Shown piece by piece: positions 6,361 through 10,074 of a DNA stretch of 10,074 bases. The DNA is from Elusimicrobia bacterium RIFCSPLOWO2_01_FULL_60_11 (lineage in GTDB: Bacteria; Elusimicrobiota; Elusimicrobia; 2-02-FULL-39-32). Position numbers and translations under genes: made by a program. Where the stretch lies: positions 1,869 to 11,942 of the forward strand of contig MGUS01000068.1 of assembly GCA_001800085.1 (NCBI GenBank). Direction: 5' to 3'. The first letter of the stretch is position 1. Every line of letters starts with the position of its first letter. Under the pieces are notes generated by a model, which worked only from the letters and a program-made list of their open reading frames with translations, was not told where the DNA came from and made no database searches.

Positions 6361-6372
6361 AAAAATTGGTGC
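6361..6372. repeat. Direct repeat copy D, the tRNA-Glu 3' terminus with T-tract
   Basis: AAAAATTGGTGC, identical to 4488-4499. Here its meaning is plain: discriminator, CCA and T-tract of tRNA-Glu read on the minus strand. The T-run (6361-6365) after the tRNA may also terminate transcription. Confidence 0.55.
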
Positions 6373-6443
6373 TCCCGAGGGGATTTGAACCCCTGATCTC
6401 TGCCTTGAAAGGGCAGCGTCCTAGACCGCTAGACGACGGGAGC
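6367..6443 (-). tRNA. tRNA-Glu (anticodon UUC), CCA encoded
   Basis: A complete cloverleaf: acceptor GCTCCCG/CGGGAGC, D-arm with GTC/GAC stem and AGCGGT loop, anticodon arm CTGCC-CTTTCAA-GGCAG giving anticodon TTC (reads GAA/GAG), variable loop AGATC, T-arm AGGGG-TTCAAAT-CCCCT, discriminator A73 and encoded CCA. It is 77 nt with CCA. It begins 7 bp after the murC stop on the same strand, so it is probably co-transcribed with the queD-rlmI-murC operon and released by RNase P. Confidence 0.95.
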
Positions 6444-6450
6444 GGTAAAT

Positions 6451-7800
6451 CTACTTGAAAATCTTCTCGCCGAGCTTCCAGACGTCGCCGGCGCCGAGCG
6501 TGACGAACACATGGCCGGGGGTGACGAACTGGGCCAAGTCATATCCGGAACCGTTCATGTGATCCACCGCGACCTTGCTGCGCCTGATGGCCGGGATGAG
6601 CTTCTTGGAGTCCACTCCCGGTATGGGCTTCTCCCCGGCCGCGTATATGGGAAGCAGAACGACCCGGTCGGCTCCCGCGAAGCAGCTGCCGAAATCCTTC
6701 ATCAAAATTTTTGTGCGCGAATAGCGATGGGGCTGGAACGCCACCACGATGGTCTTGTCCGGGTAGCGCTCGCGGAGCGCCTGCATCACCGCGCGGATCT
6801 CCGTGGGGTGGTGGCCGTAGTCGTCGATCCAGACCGCGCCGTTCTTCTCCCCTCGCTTCTCGAAGCGCCGCCCCACGCTCTCGAAATCCCCGAGCGCCTT
6901 GGCGAGCTTTTCAAAGGGCACGCCCAGCTCCAGGCCGCAGGCGGCCGCGGCAAGCGAGTTCAGTATATTATGTTTGCCGGAGAGATTCAAAACGACCTCC
7001 CCCTCCGCCCGGCCGTTCCTGACGAGCTTGTACCGGACTCCGGCCGGCCCCGTCCTCACATCCGCCGCGGTGTAATCCATCCTGCCTTTCAGCCCGTAAG
7101 TGACGACCTTGCGGGTGAATGACGGCAGGACGGCCATCACGCCCGGGTCGTCCGCGCAGACGATGGCCATGCCGTAGAAAGGCACGCGGTTGGCGAACTG
7201 TATGAAAGCGTCCTTCAGTCGCCGCGTGGTCTGGTAATAGTCCAGGTGGTCGTTGTCGATGTTGGTGATGATGCCCACCGCGGGCGAAAGCTTCAAAAAG
7301 GAGCCGTCGGACTCGTCCGCCTCGGCCACCAGGAATTCCCCGCTCCCGAGCTTGGCCCCGCTCTCCAGGTGCTTGACCCGCCCGCCGATGATGAATGTGG
7401 GGTCCCAGCCCGCTTCCTGAAAGATGGCCGCCACCATGGAAGTGGTGGTGGTCTTGCCGTGCGTGCCGGCCACCGCGATGGTGTATTTCAGGCGCGCCAG
7501 CTCGGCCAGCATCTCGATGCGCGGGATGACGGGGATCTTGTTCTTCCGGGCCAGGCGGACTTCCGGGTTCTCCGGCCGGACGGCCGTGGAAGTGACCACC
7601 ACCTGCGCGTCACCCACGTTCGATTCCTTGTGGCCGTAATGGATCCGGGCCCCCAGGCGCGCGAGCCGCGCGGTCACTTCGGATTCCTTCAGGTCGGAGC
7701 CGCTCACCTTGTAGCCCAGGTTGATGAGCACTTCGGCGATGCCCGACATGCCCGAGCCGCCGATCCCCACGAAGTGGATGTTCTTTATGGTTTTAAACAT
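6451..7800 (-). CDS. murC: UDP-N-acetylmuramate--L-alanine ligase
   Basis: Cytoplasmic Mur ligase that adds L-Ala to UDP-MurNAc with ATP hydrolysis, the first amino-acid step of the peptidoglycan stem peptide. The 449 residues are near the family norm. Visible: N-terminal nucleotide-sugar fold IHFVGIGGSGMSGIAEVL (8-25), ATP P-loop AGTHGKTTTTSM (110-121), the EADESDGSF metal and substrate segment, NIDNDHLDYY central-domain motif, and the C-terminal DDYGHHPTEI and FQPHRYSRT motifs. No key residue seems missing. The ATG (7798-7800) overlaps the stop of the rlmI-like gene by one base (TGATG) and has no Shine-Dalgarno, so it is likely translated by coupling. Unusually, it is not within a division and cell-wall cluster here but sits at the end of a mixed operon, followed by tRNA-Glu. 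Confidence 0.98.
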   Translation of the reverse strand: MFKTIKNIHFVGIGGSGMSGIAEVLINLGYKVSGSDLKESEVTARLARLGARIHYGHKESNVGDAQVVVTSTAVRPENPEVRLARKNKIPVIPRIEMLAELARLKYTIAVAGTHGKTTTTSMVAAIFQEAGWDPTFIIGGRVKHLESGAKLGSGEFLVAEADESDGSFLKLSPAVGIITNIDNDHLDYYQTTRRLKDAFIQFANRVPFYGMAIVCADDPGVMAVLPSFTRKVVTYGLKGRMDYTAADVRTGPAGVRYKLVRNGRAEGEVVLNLSGKHNILNSLAAAACGLELGVPFEKLAKALGDFESVGRRFEKRGEKNGAVWIDDYGHHPTEIRAVMQALRERYPDKTIVVAFQPHRYSRTKILMKDFGSCFAGADRVVLLPIYAAGEKPIPGVDSKKLIPAIRRSKVAVDHMNGSGYDLAQFVTPGHVFVTLGAGDVWKLGEKIFK

Positions 7801-8972
7801 CAGTCAATCTTTGCGATGGCGCATTTTAAATATTCGGTCTCCGGCATGGAGGCCAGAATGGGGTGGTCCCGCCCCTGGCCCCGCATCTCCAGGATCCTGG
7901 CCGTGCGTCCCACCGCAAAGGCCGCTTCCGCGATCATGTCCATGAACTCCCTCCGCCCCACATGATGGGAGCAGGAACAGCTGAAAAGGACGCCGCCCGG
8001 CGGGAGGCAGGCCATCGCGGCCTGGTTCAATTGGCCGTACTTGCGGATGGCCGAGAACACGTTCTTCTTAGATTTTGCGAGAGCCGGCGGATCGAGGACG
8101 ATTATATCAAATTTGCGCTTTTCCGTCTTAGCCTGCCCCAGGAACGCCTCCGCGTCCTCCTTGACGACCTCGCACGCCAAGCCGTTCGCCTCAAAATTCT
8201 TTTTGGCCAGGTCGCAGGCCGCCTGCGAAGAGTCCACGCAGGTGACGGCCTTGGCCCCGCCGGACGCGGCATAGAGGCCGAACCCGCCCACATAAGAATA
8301 GGCGTCCAGCACGGTCTTGCCTTTGGCGTAGAGCGAGAGACGCTGGCGGTTGTCCCGTTGGTCGAAGAAGAACCCGGTCTTCTGCCCGCCGAGCGGGTCC
8401 GTCAGGAATTTAAGCTTGCCCTGCATGATCTCCACGGGCGGCGCGATTTCGCCTTCCACCACCCCCACATCGTCCTTCAAGCCCTCCAGGGCCCGCATGG
8501 AGCTGTCGCTCTTGTTGAGGATGGCGCAGCCGGGAAAAACCGCCTTGAGCGCGGAAAAAACATGGGGCACGAGATTGTCCGCCCCCAGGCAATAGGACTG
8601 GACGACGAAAACGCTCCCCAGGCGGTCGATGACGATGCCGGGCAGGCCGTCGGATTCCCCGAAAACCAATCGGTACGAGGTCTCCCCGGGCAGGATCTCC
8701 TCCCTCAGGAACAGGGCGGATCTGACCTTGCGGAGGATGAAGGCCTCATCGATGGTCTCTTCTTTGCGGGACAAGAGGCGCACTGAAATAAGGGACTGGG
8801 GATTGCAGAAACCCCGGCCGATGAATTTTTCCTTCGCCGAATAGACGTCCGCCAGACCGCCGGGTTGGACGTCCTCTTCGGCCTTGTCGATCTCGTTGGA
8901 GAATATCCAGAGGTGGCCGGTCTCGACCCGCGCGTCGCGGCGGGGCTTCAAAAAAATCCTGGGGACGTCCAT
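7800..8972 (-). CDS. rlmI: Class I SAM-dependent rRNA methyltransferase, RlmI-like (23S rRNA m5C methylase family)
   Basis: Predicted to methylate a cytosine of 23S rRNA, as E. coli RlmI does at C1962. The protein is 390 residues (E. coli RlmI 396). The N-terminal PUA-like RNA-binding region includes FLKPRRDARVETGHLWIFSNEI (7-28), then the family motifs GQKTGFFFDQRDNR (196-209), SAM motif I VLDAYSYVGGFGLYAA (221-236), acidic VDSS (246-249), catalytic-region LDPPALAKSKK (293-303) and SCSCSHH (331-337) with candidate nucleophile cysteines. The frame stays open to 9239, but the extra residues there are the queD-like gene read in another frame; homology begins at the ATG 8970-8972. That ATG overlaps the queD-like stop as TGATG, and the 3' end overlaps murC in the same way. 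Paralogous specificities within this family cannot be excluded. Confidence 0.9.
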   Translation of the reverse strand: MDVPRIFLKPRRDARVETGHLWIFSNEIDKAEEDVQPGGLADVYSAKEKFIGRGFCNPQSLISVRLLSRKEETIDEAFILRKVRSALFLREEILPGETSYRLVFGESDGLPGIVIDRLGSVFVVQSYCLGADNLVPHVFSALKAVFPGCAILNKSDSSMRALEGLKDDVGVVEGEIAPPVEIMQGKLKFLTDPLGGQKTGFFFDQRDNRQRLSLYAKGKTVLDAYSYVGGFGLYAASGGAKAVTCVDSSQAACDLAKKNFEANGLACEVVKEDAEAFLGQAKTEKRKFDIIVLDPPALAKSKKNVFSAIRKYGQLNQAAMACLPPGGVLFSCSCSHHVGRREFMDMIAEAAFAVGRTARILEMRGQGRDHPILASMPETEYLKCAIAKID

Positions 8973-9343
8973 CAGTTGTCCGGGACGAAGCTGGCCGCGC
9001 CCGAGTCCGTCTCCCAGACGGTCACGCGGGAGGGCTTGGGGGCGGGAAGGGCCGCCGCAAGCTCGTCGTAGATCCAGCGGGCGATGTTCTCGGCCGAAGG
9101 GTTCTTCTTGTTGAACGGGGCGACGTCGTTGATGTTCTTGTAGTCGACCTTGGCGATGATCTTGTCCAGGATGCCGTGGACCTCCATGAAATCCACCAGG
9201 TACTCTTCGGGCTGGACGAGCTGGGTCCCGGCAAAACACGCCTCCACCCGCCAGTTGTGGCCGTGGAGGGGCTCGTCGTGCCCGTGGTAGTTCCTTAAGA
9301 AGTGGGCGCTCGAGAACTTCTTTTCGATGATGACTTCGTACAT
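8972..9343 (-). CDS. 6-pyruvoyl-tetrahydropterin synthase / QueD family protein with altered catalytic residues
   Basis: Zinc-dependent pterin enzyme fold. QueD converts dihydroneopterin triphosphate to carboxytetrahydropterin for queuosine; PTPS-III members instead make 6-hydroxymethyl-dihydropterin for folate. The 123-residue protein starting at MYEVIIEKKFSSAH has zinc ligands His14, His27 and His29 (LHGHNW), NPSAENIARWI (81-91) and the substrate-binding WETDSG with Glu111. The usual catalytic Cys four residues before the HGH is Asp23 (DEPLHGH), with Glu24 next to it, and the Asp-His pair is Asp67-Tyr68. Loss of Cys with a Glu kept at this site fits the xExxHGH pattern of PTPS-III better than true QueD. 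An ATG further upstream (frame open to 9427) would overlap lgt; the ATG at 9341-9343 matches the family start. No Shine-Dalgarno. It leads the operon with rlmI and murC. Confidence 0.88.
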   Translation of the reverse strand: MYEVIIEKKFSSAHFLRNYHGHDEPLHGHNWRVEACFAGTQLVQPEEYLVDFMEVHGILDKIIAKVDYKNINDVAPFNKKNPSAENIARWIYDELAAALPAPKPSRVTVWETDSGAASFVPDN

Positions 9344-9353
9344 GGGAATAGAG

Positions 9354-9362
9354 AGTTTATCA
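9354..9362 (-). promoter_or_regulatory. Candidate extended -10 for the queD-rlmI-murC operon
   Basis: The minus strand reads TGATAAACT, an extended -10 (TGN then TAAACT, 4 of 6 with TATAAT), 10 nt before the queD-like ATG. No convincing -35 is seen. Transcription would begin about 3 nt before the ATG, nearly leaderless, and within 40 bp of the divergent lgt start. Confidence 0.35.
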
Positions 9363-9369
9363 AATTCTG

Positions 9370-9375
9370 TATAAT
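9370..9375 (+). promoter_or_regulatory. Candidate -10 of lgt (TATAAT), near-leaderless
   Basis: A perfect TATAAT, 8 nt before the lgt ATG at 9384, puts the start site about 1-2 nt before the ATG. The -35 region (AATAGA at 9347-9352) is poor. There is no Shine-Dalgarno, consistent with leaderless translation. Confidence 0.45.
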
Positions 9376-9383
9376 AAGAAATC

Positions 9384-10074
9384 ATGTTTCCCATCCTGTT
9401 CAGAATCGGCCCTTTCACCCTGCACACTTACGGCCTCCTGGTGGCGGCGGGCATCCTGGCCGGCATGGCCGTCATCCAGCGCCAGGCCGCCCGCGACGGT
9501 CTCACGGGCGAGCCGGTCCGCGAATCCCTCTCCCGCCTGGCCCTCTTCCTGGTCCTGGGCGGGCTCGTGGGAGCGCGCGCCTTCTATGCGTTCACTCATC
9601 GGAGCGAGTTCGAATCCTGGATGGACATATTCAAGGTCTGGGAGGGCGGGCTTGTGTTCTACGGGGGAGTCCTGGGCGCCCTGGCCGGCTTCTTTTTCTG
9701 GAACCGCTCCAAGCCCTTCGCGGCGGACTGGAAGACCGTCCTGGACTGGATTGCGCCAGCCCTCGCTTTCGGCCATGCCCTGGGACGCCTGGGCTGTTTT
9801 TCCGCCGGCTGCTGCTACGGCGGGCCGACGGATGCGCCCTGGGGAGTGGTCTTCAGCCACCCCGAATCCCTGGCTCCTTTGGGCATCCCCCTCCACCCCA
9901 CCCAGATCTATGAGGCGCTTTTCGTGACGGCATTGGGAATCTGTCTCCTTCAACGCCGCCCCAAGCTTCCCGGCGCGGTCTTCGCGGAATACCTCATCCT
10001 CTACAGCGCGGGCCGCTTCGCCCTCGAATTCTTCCGCGCCGACGACCCGCGCGCCTGGGGCCTCACTCCGGCCC
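9384..10074 (+). CDS. lgt: Prolipoprotein diacylglyceryl transferase, 3'-partial
   Basis: Inner-membrane enzyme that transfers diacylglycerol from phosphatidylglycerol to the lipobox Cys of prolipoproteins, the first step of lipoprotein maturation. About 230 residues are present and the frame runs off the window end. It opens MFPILFRIGPFTLHTYGLL, typical of Lgt. Visible: VGARAFY (62-68), EGGLVFYGGVLG (87-98), signature HALGRLGCFSAGCCYG (131-146) with Arg135, LHPTQIYEALF (170-180) and GRFALEFFRAD (210-220) with the late conserved Arg. Hydrophobic helices alternate throughout. Relative to E. coli, the essential His103 position holds Tyr93 and Asn146 holds Cys138; the GRLGCF/GCCYG form is a known variant found in many non-enteric bacteria. 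It is divergent from the queD-like gene with a 40-bp gap. The ATG at 9384 is the only start giving the family N-terminus. Confidence 0.95.
   Translation, partial: MFPILFRIGPFTLHTYGLLVAAGILAGMAVIQRQAARDGLTGEPVRESLSRLALFLVLGGLVGARAFYAFTHRSEFESWMDIFKVWEGGLVFYGGVLGALAGFFFWNRSKPFAADWKTVLDWIAPALAFGHALGRLGCFSAGCCYGGPTDAPWGVVFSHPESLAPLGIPLHPTQIYEALFVTALGICLLQRRPKLPGAVFAEYLILYSAGRFALEFFRADDPRAWGLTPA

Noticed and set aside
6511..8786. Long plus-strand frames opposite murC and rlmI (for example 6511-7122, 7246-7965, 7863-8786).
   Set aside because: Typical antisense shadows of GC-rich genes: low-complexity residues, no motifs, and the opposite strand carries clear enzymes.
8973..9239. N-terminal extension of the rlmI-like frame up to 9239.
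   Set aside because: The extra residues are Pro/Arg/Gly-rich out-of-frame readings of the queD-like gene; homology starts at 8972 with a TGATG overlap.
9344..9427. Longer queD-like protein starting at 9427.
   Set aside because: It would overlap the divergent lgt start, and family similarity begins at the Met at 9343.
9360..9953. Minus-strand frame opposite lgt.
   Set aside because: lgt on the plus strand has all family motifs; the antisense frame has none.
1..10074. CRISPR array, insertion sequence with transposase, or integrase gene.
   Set aside because: No spaced repeat array and no transposase or integrase motif seen on either strand.

Overview
The window is a bacterial chromosome segment, mostly GC-rich housekeeping genes, interrupted near the middle by a patch of small toxin-antitoxin-like genes that becomes visibly AT-rich between about 4.49 and 5.98 kb. 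No gene gives a clear taxonomic placement. The gene set (MurC, an Lgt of the GRLGCF/GCCYG type, a 573-residue malic enzyme, a Cu(I) P-type ATPase) and the scarcity of Shine-Dalgarno sequences before the core genes fit a diderm, possibly uncultured lineage; Elusimicrobiota-like is my low-confidence guess.

Layout. (1) 3-1607 (+): C-terminal part of a CopA-type copper ATPase whose 5' end lies outside the window. It keeps all membrane helices and the phosphorylation site but appears to lack the whole nucleotide-binding domain. (2) 1602-3323 (-): large NAD-type malic enzyme, convergent with the ATPase and overlapping it by 6 bp. (3) 3373-4058 (-): a complete vapBC toxin-antitoxin operon with a strong Shine-Dalgarno, a promoter and a 12-bp direct-repeat operator candidate. 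(4) 4270-4485 (+): an orphan BrnA-like ribbon-helix-helix antitoxin with a near-perfect promoter and an apparently leaderless mRNA. (5) 4564-5930 (-): AT-rich segment with a RES-domain (NAD-consuming toxin fold) protein carrying an N-terminal CxxC/CxxC part, followed by a small membrane-anchored protein. (6) 5984-6011: a remnant of a tRNA 3' end (tRNA-Arg-like acceptor). (7) 6039-6359 (-): an orphan helix-turn-helix protein resembling addiction-module antidotes. (8) 6367-6443 (-): intact tRNA-Glu(UUC). (9) 6451-9343 (-): operon queD-like / rlmI-like / murC, the genes joined by 1-nt TGATG stop/start overlaps and ending 7 bp before the tRNA-Glu. (10) 9384-10074 (+): lgt, divergent from the operon and cut by the window end.

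How it fits together. The core genes serve the cell envelope (murC, lgt), ribosome modification (rlmI), pterin metabolism (queD-like), copper transport and central carbon metabolism. Short direct repeats resembling the 3' end of a tRNA plus its T-tract (3340-3355, 4488-4501, 5978-5996, and the real tRNA-Glu end at 6361-6372) fall at the joints between the accessory modules. This suggests, but does not prove, that the toxin-antitoxin patch was built up by integrations at tRNA-end-like sites. Several starts (maeA, brnA-like, queD-like, lgt) have a -10-like hexamer 7 to 11 nt upstream and no Shine-Dalgarno, pointing to leaderless or near-leaderless transcripts, whereas vapB, vapC and the small membrane protein have purine-rich ribosome binding sites.
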